Source: Paramacrobiotus metropolitanus (Eukaryota > Tardigrada > Eutardigrada > Parachela > Macrobiotidae). From it: a stretch of DNA of 64,000 nt. Below, piece after piece: positions 12,734-25,100 of the stretch. The stretch's first letter is position 1. Every line of letters begins with the position of its first letter. The notes under the pieces are model-generated. The model saw only the letters and a list, made by a program, of their open reading frames with translations, was not told where the DNA came from and made no database searches. The DNA lies in NCBI RefSeq assembly GCF_019649055.1, contig NW_026570260.1, positions 744,001-808,000 of the forward strand, read 5' to 3'. The position numbers were made by a program, and so were the translations under genes.

Positions 12734-14150
12734 ATGAATGCTCTCAGTCTCTACAGTAGACTTTTTAAAGCTTTCTCAAGACCAGAGGTAAGAACTAACT
12801 ACGTGCATAGCTTCATTAGAAAGAAATGAGAATGCTCGATTTTAAGAAGAACAAAAGATTATCACGGTACATTTATCATTTAGGTACTCTCTATGAATTA
12901 TGGTTATTACAGTAGTTTTAAAATTTATGTATTTTAATTAACCGTGTCAGTGGCGAAGCTCTAACTTTCGAAAACGAAAGAAACTAATTTTAAATTTATA
13001 GTTCTTGAGTACAAATTAGCCATCTCACGTGAGTACAAATTAACAACACGACTGTCATAATTATTTTATCATTAGGATCTGTAGTATGCTGTTAGTCTAG
13101 TTGTGTACATTTTGCAGTTTTACTTCATAGGAAGCCGAAAGAAAAATGGCCAAGGAGGAGTTGCGCCAGCGACAGAAAGTCCAGGACAAACTGCACGCCA
13201 CCGCCGTCGAAGCAGCCAAAGCCTGGGATGGTAAGCTTTGTGATCCGCTACGCTTCCCCACGATACTTACGAACTTACGGTTATTATTTACAAAAAATCC
13301 TTAATATTTTTACGCTTTTCCGTTCTCAGTTCTCACACATTTGCATGAATTATTGTGTACACTACTGCACTAATCTCTTCCTATGGTAGTCTTTTTCTGT
13401 ACTTCATCATTAAGTCATGTGGAAGCAAACCATATCGAAACCCTTGGAAATTCGTTGCATGCTTCTAGTGAATTAGTTTTTGGAAATCGATAACCCAAAA
13501 TTTTTTCTGAAGAAATTTATCGAAGGTGACAGCTTAGCTGACCGACCTGTATTCAATGGATTAACCGTACGAGTTACGGTGGTTATTTTATTTTCCGCAT
13601 TGCTCGCACATTTTTTGTGAACTTTTTTTATAAAGGTACTCGTATATTCTAGCAAGTTGATGAAAACTAGAAACTGTTAAGATCTGCTTTTCGCATGAAA
13701 CTATTTCTTTTCCGGTGTAATTTACAGTTGTATATCCTTGTAAAATAAGATATAGATATCAGATTTTAATGCCGAATAGCTGCACCGGTAACAATCCCGG
13801 TGGTGAATAATGTACAGAGTAGTACACAATAGCCAATAGGCAACATATTTATATTGTGCATAATATCTGAATTACCTGGTACTTACGTCAAAATTGCAGT
13901 TTGTGTGCAGTTTAGTTATCTTTTTGTAGGTCAGCCGGCGGTGATTGAGGAGTACGAACGGAAGGCGTACAAATACGTCAAAGCGCCCCAATCGTGGCGG
14001 TACGCATGCCAATACGGCGTGCCGGCAGTGGCCGGGCTGCTCTTCCTCTTCGCCGTCCTGATGGGCTGGTACGACTACGAGACGTGGAAAAGCACCTGGG
14101 CTTGGTTTCTGCGCATGATCAAAGCCATCTTCGTCTGGGAAGACTACTGA
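12734..14150 (+). CDS. Small predicted mitochondrial single-pass membrane protein
   Basis: I do not recognise this protein. Exons 12734-12787, 13131-13230 and 13930-14150 join in phase to 124 aa. Exon 1 alone encodes an 18-residue leader (MNALSLYSRLFKAFSRPE) with Arg, Lys, Leu, Phe and no acidic residue until its end, which resembles a mitochondrial presequence. Exon 2 is charged and helical (EELRQRQKVQDKLHATA). Exon 3 has one membrane segment of about 20 residues (YGVPAVAGLLFLFAVLMGWY) and a Trp-rich C-terminus ending VWEDY. The short length, presequence and single helix suggest an accessory subunit of a respiratory complex, but no family motif supports a choice. If exon 1 is wrong, translation could start at ATG 13146. 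Confidence 0.65.
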
Positions 14151-14879
14151 ACCAACGGTTTCTTCGTCGTTGCTCTTCTTAAAGACAATGATGTAATGCT
14201 GGCTTCCCGCTTACTCGGGTGTGTTGATTTAAGTGTCGCTCACTGAGTTTGCCTTTTGTGCAATTTTAATACCGCTTCATTTCCTTATGTTAATAATTAA
14301 TACCATCATTGTCGCGATAGAAATTATTTTATTATAGTGTAAGCGCAGTATGAATACTGTACTGTATTTTATTATAGTGTAAGTATTGTAGTGTTCGTTT
14401 GGGTCGGAATGCCAGTCCACCAATGCTTAATGTGCATAAAACGTCTAACGTGAGCTGGGACAATTTCTTATCCTGCTGATTTCGAGTGCTTGTTTATTCG
14501 GCGAAGCAAATGCTGGTGCAAATGCCGATAGCCACTCGTTTGCGAAGTGCCAACCTGTTGAGAAGAAAAGATAGTCAGTAACTTTAAACTCCGTTAATTT
14601 TCCATAATTGTATTATAAAATTAATCATTTATTCTGAGAAACAAGACACCACTACAATGTCATATCGTCGATATCGATCGCAGCCACACAACTGAATTGG
14701 CGACATAACTAGCGGCAGGTGACCGGGTATGATTGGCAAACTCGGCACGGTCTTCGTACCGTACTGACCTGCTGGGCCATCAAGGAAGTAGGACTTAACT
14801 TGAAGTACTTACTATTTACCCAAAATTAACGAACGTTTACGGTACTAGTAGTAGTGATGCTTTCAACCACAGCATGTTC
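14151..14879. other. Intergenic
   Basis: No supported coding sequence. A ~16-bp motif (ttttattatagtgtaag) is repeated at 14328-14344 and 14368-14384. Confidence 0.35.
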
Positions 14880-15270
14880 ATTGTCATTGGCCCAGCTGGC
14901 AGGATGTTCCAGTCAGTCTAGTGGTTCTGATAGCCCACCGTAAAAAAAAGTCTTTTCTACAAATAATTACCACGATTAATAATCCCCACTCGCAACGGAT
15001 GTGGTTTGGCCTTAAACCAGCTGCTCAGGATATACTCCAGTCATGTCTAGACAGTCTAGTGGTTCCTGCTACCTACCGTAAAAAAAAGTCCTTTCTACAA
15101 ATAATTGCCACTATTAACGATTCCCACTCACTGTAAACGGATGTCATCTGGGCCTCAGCCCAGCTGCCAGGATGTTCCATTCGGCCTGCTGATTCTTACA
15201 CCTTACCGTAAAAAAGTCCTTTCTACAAACAATTACCACGATTAACAATTCCCGTTCACTGTAAACGGAC
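14880..15270. repeat. Tandem repeat, ~2.8 copies of a 130-138 bp unit
   Basis: Copies of a unit beginning accgtaaaaaa and containing ctacaaataattaccac start at 14937, 15075 and 15205, spaced 138 and 130 bp apart. The left part of an earlier unit (cagctggcaggatgttcc) is present from ~14893. Copies have diverged by scattered substitutions and small indels. The array ends about 90 bp upstream of the start codon of the secreted-protein gene at 15359 and may form part of its 5' region. Confidence 0.85.
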
Positions 15271-15358
15271 ATTTCAGTTGCTGAGATTTCCTTTATATAT
15301 GACGATTTATTCTTCTTCAGTTTTCAAGCTGGTACTGATAGTCCTACACAACACCAAT

Positions 15359-16240
15359 ATGCATCGCATGTTCACCTTTAGAAGTATACTTGTAATCTTT
15401 TCCGCAGCATTCGCCGTGGCTCAATCGAAGTCGGCAAAGGAGATAATTCCTCACCGGCATCATGATAGTGATGCTACATCCAAACTTGTACAATGTTCCA
15501 CTAAAGTTGGGGTGCCGTGCAGAGGAGTCATTAAGTGGACCAACGAAGATCTTCCTTGGCTGTTTGAAATAGATGTGCGCAGTTGCAGGACAACTAAACT
15601 TGTTGTATCACCATCCGGATCAAAAGATTGTGAAGAAACATACCGCAAAAGCGGTCATTATCCGTTGTTGAAGCAAGTAAGAATGGCGTAAATGTCACGA
15701 GACTCACGACGCCTCCTTGTTATCGGCTGTTGACCTTTAGTTTTCCTTTCTTGCTAGAACCAATGGTCGCTTAAAAGCTTATTGCATAGGGTATCTACAT
15801 GCTTTGTTTCTTCAAGAGAATGCATTCACAAGCTTTTAAGCGATTAATAAGCAGTGTTGGTGGGGTCTTGCCGACTTGGTATCGCAGGTACACAATGGCT
15901 GAATCGTGCCGTAAGAATGAAAACCTTACCACTGTTACAGTGCTTTTTATATGCACTTTATAAGCGTTTACTGAGCGTGACGAATTCACCGATGGATTTT
16001 AAACTTCAGTGGTGCGTTAACATTACGATAGGGATACACCGCGGATTTTACTGTACGTTTTGCTGTGACGAAGTTACCTGCAAAGTCCGATTAGCTCAAC
16101 TGGACGCCAACAGACGATACACGGTAGTCTGGAAACAAGACAAGAAGCACATGTCCTACTTCCAATGCGGTAAGCCAAAGCTATGTTCCAGTGGTTTCTT
16201 GTATGCAACGCTTACAGTAGAAGATATAGAAATATTTTAA
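15359..16240 (+). CDS. Secreted Cys-rich protein, possibly Ig-like
   Basis: Exons 15359-15676 and 15965-16240 join in phase 0 to 197 aa. The start gives a clear signal peptide (MHRMFTFRSILVIFSAAFAVA). The mature protein has about fourteen Cys residues. In exon 1 the order C-C-W (VPCRGVIKW) resembles strands B-C of an Ig fold, and exon 2 has CVNITIG, a CTFCCDEVTC cluster and a late CGKPKLC. No transmembrane segment is visible, so it is probably exported. I cannot name a family. Like the other two secreted genes in this window (19-30 kb and 43-46 kb) it stands beside repeats. The acceptor at 15963-15964 was chosen because it keeps phase 0 and extends an open frame through RLLSVTNSP. Confidence 0.6.
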
Positions 16241-19111
16241 AATTTTAAAATATGAATGTGGTGCCTTCGCGATTTATCAAGCCCCGTACTTATTAGTATC
16301 AATACTTTATAATTATTATGATCTTTTGTGTTGCTAACTATTTTGAATCGTAACGCAAAAAAAAGAAATTTGCTGCTACTCTGACCTTTCTAGAACTTGT
16401 TAAAACATTCTACAATGTCACAGTACTAAATTTCAAAAAGTTTTGTGTATCTCAGACGCTACAAGACTTTTTCAAAACCACTTATGGCGCACCTGCATGC
16501 CATAAACTATTTTTTTTAAAATTTATGATCAGTGCTAAACGTGATTCTCGAATTAGGAGTTAATTGTCTTAGAATGAAGATGGTGCGATCTATGAATTTA
16601 ATAGATATAGATATCGTACATATCTCTATCTCTAACCTTTATAATAATATTCGTACAATCCTACCGTCCAGAGCGTATTTACTTCTCGTGGTTTATAACG
16701 GATAAATCAACCAGTAATCGGCTTAAGCCAAGCTTACCGGTTAGTCGTCTTGAAAAAAATCTTATTTTCCATATGTATTTACGCTGAATTTTAAATGTAC
16801 CTTGAACCATCAAGTTATAAAACTCTCCTGTGCATCACTGGTAATTATTTAATTACTGTACTTAATTATGTATGCTCATTATTATGGCATGGTACACAGT
16901 CAGCCGTCACTCTATTATGCAAGGCTTGTTGTTGACTTGATAACGTTGTTGCACAAATGATAAATGTATAGCGTAGTCCTTACAAGAACCGTTGCTCCAC
17001 CAAATGAAAATTAGAATCGTCAATGCAACAAAGTATGTACAATAAAGCATGTGACGGTGGCAATTAGTCGCTATATAAAGTAGCTAAACATTATTACCGG
17101 AATTACGTTTTTAGCGTCCAATTGGCGGCACATTGTACCACAGTATATATAAATCACCCAGCACGCTATATGAATAACATATTGTGAATACCATAATATG
17201 TTGTGAATAACATAATATGTTATTCATACAGATTCATATATACTATAGATAGTATATAGATATTGTATGAACAACATATTATTCATATTATTCGTAGTGT
17301 AGACTGTAGTCTATTTATTATTATTTATATTATTCGTATTATTATTAATGACGTCGCTGAAATCTCTTAGGAATCTGTGATTTTACAAAAACCAGCGACA
17401 AAAGCCACTTTCTGAGCAAGCTAACCGTAATGTCCTTTAAACCAGCATGCTCTAGAAACTGTGTAGGTTTTAAACTACGTGTACTGGTATGCTAGTCAAA
17501 ATCATAACTGCAAAAAGTTTGACAACAATAGCAGACCGGAAGGAGAAAAATGACTAATTCTGTAGAATGCACAGGTTACATATATCTGTACAGTACTGTA
17601 CTACCGCGGTCATAGTCGCCTTTCAGCGCGAGCCGTTGTGTTGAAACCCTTGGCGGTTGAAATGAAAATTTTAAAATACTGCGAGATATTTTAGATATTG
17701 AGGAAACATGCTCCGTTGTTAATACTGGTAATAATCGCTCAACCTTTCAGATGAAGTCGCTGCCATCTATTATCTGAAAAACACTGGTGTCCTTCTCAGC
17801 TCTGTCGATTCGGATGTTTTGAAACTCCTGCAACATGTGCAGTGGTGCGCCAGAATGACGCTGCAACACTTGGCGAGGCATGGATGTACTCTATACTGGG
17901 CGTAATCGTACATTTAACGTGCTCCCTGTTATGCACGTAATTTCAACATGCGCGACGTTGAATACTTGTTTGAGAGTTCTGCGTCTGCCAGTTGACAGTA
18001 CGTACTTTATTTTATTCTAACCCTTCATGGTAATTTGTTTCGGTATTTGGCATAATTATCTTGATTTTCAATAATCCTCACTTTCGTAAACAAAACCGTA
18101 ACAAGGCACATGTTCTTAAAATTCAAAAGTTTACCGCAGAATATCTCGTATCTTACATACTCGTTTCGACGTTCTAATTACAGACTGTATCTGTACTTAC
18201 TGCAAGTTAGTATAAAACGTTAAAACTGCTGAAGAAGGTATACTCATGGTCAGTAGAATTCGAAGTACTACAGACAACCGAATCGTGGAAACTTGAAAGC
18301 CTTACCGGCTAGTGTAAATTTCAAGCGCAGTGGCACTGCATAGTTATATGAATACTAACTATAAGTTTTTACTACTACTACTACTAACTATAAGTATCAT
18401 AAGTTTTTTGGAAAGCCCAATCCCCACAGTCCAGTGGTCACTCAAAAGCTTGTTGCCACGGTGGCCATTAGCTTAATATGGGCTGTTTGTAAATCCTCAG
18501 ATTGTTACTATGTGTTATTATATCGAATTGTCATTGAAACTAGCGAACTGCGAATTAGCAAAAATAACAGGTTCTGCTCACGCCTGTTTATTTTGTTCGT
18601 GCCTCCTTAATGTAATAAACATCGTGCCATTATTTAATACATAATATGCAGTTAACCTTTTCACATGCTCGAAAACCAAATACATTATTCATCCGTGCTG
18701 GGCTTGTACCTATATATTTGTAGATATATGTACGTATCAAGGGAAACAACCCAAGGAAAGATGGCTGGCATGTACGTAATAAAAGAGGAAAGATTGAATT
18801 GCGCATTATGGCGGCACAATTTAAAACGCATTATGAAACAAGATCATGTGATGCCAGTTTTGGATGACGAACGATCTAGTGGTAGTGTCAACTTTTTCCC
18901 CCATTTTTTTAGCGAGATCTCAGAACCATGGGAATAAAAAAATAAGGGTGGTTTGCAGTTACTATCAGATCTTTTTCTTATTGTTACTGCTGTACCGGTA
19001 GGCGTAGCCACGTGGACAGAGTCACTGTGATTGTTGCACGTTACAGCACGAGTATCAGTCAAATTTTAACGTGTGCGCGCAGTATTATTTAATTGTAAGT
19101 CACAGGCTTTA
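16241..19111. other. Gene-poor AT-rich stretch
   Basis: I see no supportable gene in these 2.9 kb. At 17160-17290 there is a cluster of short AT-rich inverted and direct repeats (ataacatattgtgaat, ataatatgttattcat and similar) able to form hairpins. Open frames such as 18665-18937 lack any recognisable feature. Confidence 0.5.
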
Positions 19112-22100
19112 TTAAAAATAATCCGTAGCATCCAGGTGACGGTGTTGTTTATTTGGCGTGAACATCCAGCTGTACCCGTTAATTATGCGACAATTTTGCT
19201 GCTGGTCCACTTGCGCATACCAGGGATTGATGGTCGATGGAGTGGCGCTTACAGCCAGCAGCGCTGTCACGCAGTTCCACTGGAGACTCCACATGGAGTA
19301 GCGGAAGAAATCCTCCATGTTAAGGTAGAGACTGGCATTTTCGTGGCGAGCGCAACATGTTACTGGGCCTTCATCGCCATACGAGATGTCATGAATGTTC
19401 AACGTTAGCTGATGCTGGGCGCGGTCGTAGGTGGCGAGGTACCGATGCAATGACCCTGATGTCCTGCTGCTACCGTCGACACGGATCGTGTCACCGTATA
19501 CCAACTTGTAATTGTGCCGCCATGATGTCCAGAACGTTATGGGGTCTGTGTCCGAAAAATTACCTTGGTGTGATATGCGGCAGATAAAGATCGCGCTGCC
19601 TTCCGGCATCGCTACGACAGTGGGCATGTTAGCCCGGAAGTAATCAAACGGGGCATCATCATCCCGGTCTGCAAAGCGTAGCATACAGAAAGCTACAGTG
19701 GACGAAAACCATTGACGTTTTAAAAAAGGTTTTGCGGCTGTGCGGTTTAAACAATCACTCGTACATTAAAATTAGTCCAAGCTTAATTGATCCGAAAAAG
19801 AGATAAAAGAGCTGGGTTGATGCCATTTCAGTTTACCACGCGCGGCAGGGTGTAAAAGGTGGCAGTGGCACCTGCCAGTGGCAGTTGCCAGTGGCACTGG
19901 CAGCCTACTGGCAAGCGATAAAAGGTGGCAACTGGCAACTACCGAGATATAATGTTCTGAGGATTTGAAAAGCAGCAAAAACAGCTTATAAAACTCCCAC
20001 GACCCGAGGAAAGAAAATGCCGTCTTTTTCTTCAACATTTGCTTATTGGTCATAACGAGATCTATCTCCGCGTGGCTACCGATCACTTCGGCAGTTTTCA
20101 CTTCGGCCGCAGTTCATTTCGGCCGACGCTTATTTTGGTCAAATTTGGACAAGAAAAAGATACGTTCGATGTAACTACGTTTTGATCGTACCATAACCTT
20201 TCGAAGAATCTAAGAATAACCCGAAAAACCTAAGAAAAATTAAACCATAAGAATAAAAGTGCCTAAGAAAGCCAAGCAACCGAAAATACCCTAAAAAACT
20301 AAGAAAACCTAAGTAGCCCAAGAATTACCTTAGAAAACCTACGAAACCTAAGAAAACTTAAGCAACATGACAAAAACTTGGAAACTTGTGAAACTGAAGA
20401 TGGCAAAATGTCCTGTTGCCGGAATGAGCGGGGGCCGAAATGGATGCTGCCCGAAATGAACCTCGGCTGGAATGAACCTATGCCGAAGTGATCGCTTGCG
20501 GCCGAAATGTAACGCGGCCAAAGTGATCAGACATTATGCTGGAGTCCGCGTGGGACGTGATCTATCGTAATCGCCCCAGACCACTTACCCTGAAAATAAT
20601 TTCCAATAAGCATGCTCGGATGTGAAACAAATACTGTACTGAAATTTAACGCCCTGAGGCATAACAGATCAGCCAGGCATAGAACTGATGTTAGCATCCG
20701 TGCAGAAATTTCGCAATTAAGAAGCACTCGATTTACTTCGCATAATAAAACATAAGAAAACAAATAAAATATAAAAAAAACGTAAGAAAATCATGAGAAA
20801 ACATTGAAATCGCAAGAAAATCTAAGAAAATTTAAACAATCTAAGAAATCTTAGAAATCCAAAGGAACTCAAAAAGTGATTATGCAGACAATAAGTACGA
20901 GGGTACTCACATTATTTGGAAGGATTGTCCCTTTCATACACTATTTGCAGGACCCAGTGAGTGAGAACGCTGTTAGTGCTCAAACCGCCATCCAGCGACG
21001 GTAACATCTTAACAGCCAAAGTTACTGTGTTGAATGGCTGCCGTCGCTGGGTCGTCGGGACAATCCTTCCAAATAATTTAAGCACCCTCGTTCAAGTAAC
21101 CATGCAGACTACGAAGCTACAACTGGCTACTGAGGAAACAAAACTACCTGACGTTGACGCAACTTACTGTGCGACCCGAACTGCAGTCACGTTTCGTGCG
21201 CTACGTTCTGTGCAGCATAAATCCGCTTTTCGGCATTTCAGCGTTCATTGCACTGACAGGCACGGTTCAGATATTATGCTGGAGTACTGAAAAATCAGTT
21301 TTCCGAAGATTTTTGTTGTTCATATTAAATTTTGTTGATGGCAGAATCATTTTTAGCTGTTTCAGTATTTCTCAAAATTGCCATGTTTTACCGCTTGCCA
21401 GTCGCGAAATGGCACATGCCATTGCCGGTGGCAATTGCCAGTGGCAGGTGCCACTGCCACCTTTTACACCCTGCCACCACGCGCTGCTCAAGGAATAAAT
21501 AAGCGGGATTAGCTCATTGCATTATTTGCATGCGCAGCTGCGCTGTACATTCATAATTCAGTTTAGAGTCAAGGTCAACGGATTTTCGTCATCCGATATA
21601 TATATTTTTAGGCTATGGCTATTTTGCCGCAGTATGACAATAAGGGTCTAAATAGCCCTCAGGCTATTTTGCCGCACACTGCGTCAGAATAGCCAGTTGG
21701 CTATTTTGCCGCACTATGGTTGGCGAAATAGCTTGTTGGCTGTTTTACCGCACACTGCCGGTTAAAATAGCTCGTCAGCTATTTTGCCGCACTCTTGCAT
21801 CTGCAATGAAGCAAGTCGGGGGACCGAAACATCTTCCCGCGTGTATGCTATTGCCAGAAATCACCTTTAAGCGCACCACTGGCGCAACTGGGGAACGAAA
21901 ATTGTACATCACAATTGTATTCATTCATACCACAATTCGTCATTTACCAGCCAGGGCGACAACAAACACAAAGAACGCAGTGCCGGACTTTTGCCAAAAA
22001 CTCACACAAACAGTAAACAGCGGCACCAAAAGAGCGCGAAAAACAGATGCAGGGAGTATGCTATGAAACGTGCATATGGTCACTGGTCTGTGGTCAAGCA

Positions 22101-25100
22101 ATAAAAGCGGCAGTCCGTGTGAACGGCGTCTTGCGTGGGCACCCGGCCGAAACGTCTGGGCAAGCAAGCACGTCCGGCGGACGTGTTCGTCATTAAGCCG
22201 ACCAAAGCGCCGGGACAAAACAATACCACTAAAAGTGTTGCTAATTTCAGAGACCGCATACTCGAGGCGGTAGACACCTCTTGTGGCTTGCTCTGTCGCC
22301 CGCACGCAGGGCGCCACACCACTCGTGACGTAGAGCTAATCGCAAGACCACTAAGTTCGTGACGTCACACTGGTCAGTAACGTAGCAGAGGGCCATAGGG
22401 AGCTAGTGCTAAACCTGAACTCTAGCGCACCTGACCAGCATCGACCCGCGATCTAGATCCGGTCCAGACCCGAAAGAAGTTCCGGTCCTGACCAGGACCA
22501 AAGATTTTACTAAACTCACAGCGCCTTGGCCAAGGTGATGCCATACACCAGCCATGAGCAACTCCAACGGAGATTGCTCAGTCCTAGGGACAGGCGCCAA
22601 ACCAATGAGTACGCCAAATTCCGCGGCAATAACTACGCCACGCGCGAACCAACGGGGCCATACGGTTTTTGTTGCGCAAGGCGGACCAGTCCTGACCCGG
22701 ACCAACCAAACTCGACCGGCTCCACGGGTTAGGTCGAGGCCAAAGCCAGGCGGGACAACCAAAGCCTGCCGGCCGACTTGGACACAAGTGAGGAAAGTTT
22801 TTAACGCCACCCAGGGCGATACATTCCTGGAAGCGTCCGAAGGGCTGCTTAGGACTAACCAGCCTCAAGACAACCAACCTGGCGCCGAGAAGCCGGCCTA
22901 GGCCAACAGTGTCCCCCGGGACTTGGCGCGTCAACCGACTATACCTGATCCGGGCCAAGCCCAACCTGCGGCACCAACGGTGACCACAGTTGGGGACAGG
23001 ACACGAGACAGGGGGCCCGGGCCAACCTTGTCGCCCAGGATCCGATAACAAGTCCAACCCTACCGGGTCTGGACCGGATCCAACCTGAGGCATCAACGGT
23101 GACCACAGAGGGAGACAAGGCGCAGGACCAAAGCCAAAAGCTTGGTCCAAAGGCACATGACCAGGGCCAACCGCTCATGAGTCAGTCGCCAGTCATGTTT
23201 GAAGCTGATGGCTCAACTCATCCAACGCCATCGCCCACCAATGACGTCTTCGGCGCGCCCGGCCGGACCAAACCGGGCCCAATAGTGGACCTGGCTAACC
23301 TTATCAGGACCAAGACCAAGATTGACTTGAACCAGTCAGCCTGGGCCCACAGAACCTGATACAGGCGACCCGGCCGGAGGAAATCAAAGAAGTCGAAGTC
23401 CTCAATTGCAGAGTGCGGGACCTGACCAAGAAACTTGTCGCAGCAGCCGAAACGGCCCTCACAGCTGAACAGCTGATGAGAGAGGAGATCGACAAGTACA
23501 AAACCCTCGCAACCAAAGCGGAAGCAGAGGTAAGACGTGTCTCAGCCCAACAGCCCAGACACAACCCGAGTTGACTAAACTCAAGTTGGCCCCATGTCCC
23601 AAGGCTGAGCGAGACCAGCTCGACAGAGACGTCCATGGCCAATAAGTGGCGGAAGCGGGACTTAAGTCATTGCTCGCCTCAACGAGGACCAAGCTGGCCA
23701 CAGCCAGGGACGACCTGGACGCGGCCCGGACCACAATTGACGAAGCTGACTCTGAAACGGACCGCCTACAAACGGACAATGATCGTCTAACCAACGACAT
23801 GGCCAAACTGCAGGACAAGATCAACCGCCTGCGCAACGGATATCACCTGCTGTACCAGAATCACCAGACTCTGGTGCAGGCGATCCAACAGGGAACGCTG
23901 TTGGACCAAACGGTCCAACAGGAGGAAGCACAGATCCTGCAACTCCAGCAGCAGATCGCGGCCCTCCAGAACCATCTTAGGACCCAATTTAACGATTCGG
24001 GTCCAACTTGAGCAAAACAGTGCCGTTGGACAACAAAACTTTGTCCAATTGGAACAGGCCTTTGCCCAAGCCAAACAGGTGTTCCAGGGCAAACATGACC
24101 GGATCATCAAATTGGAGGCCAATAACGCCAACCTGGTCGAAAACTACCAAGTGACCACCCAACGCATTACTGAAATCAAAGAGAATCGGGAAAGGCTAAG
24201 CACGGAGAACGCCCGCTTAGACGCGGAAAAATCACATCTCGAGAATTTACATTCCGAGATGTCCGCAGAACCACCATCCTACCACACCTTTCCGGACTCG
24301 GATACACAACTTCAACAAGAAAAAGCCGACGACGCTTTACGGCAGGACTAACGGTTCTACCGTCAGCCCGTGTATTACCAACAACATTACCACGTGAACA
24401 TGGCCGTGGGGGACCCATCAGTGGGACATCGTCCGACTGGCCCGACCATACCAGGGTCGTTAAGTCCGGTGAACCAGGAATCATCACCGGCGACAGTAAC
24501 GATACCGCCACCACCAATTCCGGTCACCACATCAGCAACTATAAGTCAGTCGACCATGGTGACGCCCCCAACACAGACTCAACCGTCTGTGCCAACTAGG
24601 CCATTCTTTGGCCCGAGCCAGCCGACGTCTCAGAATCAGACGCCGAGCCAAGGATACTTGGGTCAAGCCCAATGCACCTATCCCTGTTTCCGAACATGAA
24701 TTTCCACCTGAGCCCACACCTGGTCTCAGACCAGGCTCCCATAAGCGGCACGGATCCAAACCGGACCAATCCGCCGAGCCCGATGTTCGGACCATCAGCA
24801 ACACAGGGACAAAGAGGAGGCCAAAGTGGCACACTAACGGTGCCACAGCCACTCATAGGCCAACTAAGCTTAACTTGTCCTCCTATTAAAGCGGCAGCCC
24901 AAACGGACCAAGCCCAACCACAGTCGGGCCAGAATGTGCCCCACCCACCCGGCGCACTGCCAGCGGCGGCGACGCCACCCGGACCTGCAGCTCAGCCAAA
25001 CCTGGGCCAGAATGCGCCCGTGCTGATCCAGCTGCCCAATGAAGCATATGGGTGGATGGCGTTCAACGGAGCCATACAATACGCGCCTTGACTGTTGGTG

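Noticed and set aside
18665-18937. Plus-strand open frame of 90 codons in the gene-poor region
   Set aside because: No signal peptide, domain or neighbouring exon; length is within chance for this AT content.
22584-23156. Minus-strand open frame of 190 codons inside the 7.57 kb element
   Set aside because: Pro/Trp/Cys-heavy composition is typical of the antisense of the Thr/Gln/Pro-rich plus strand; no domain seen.
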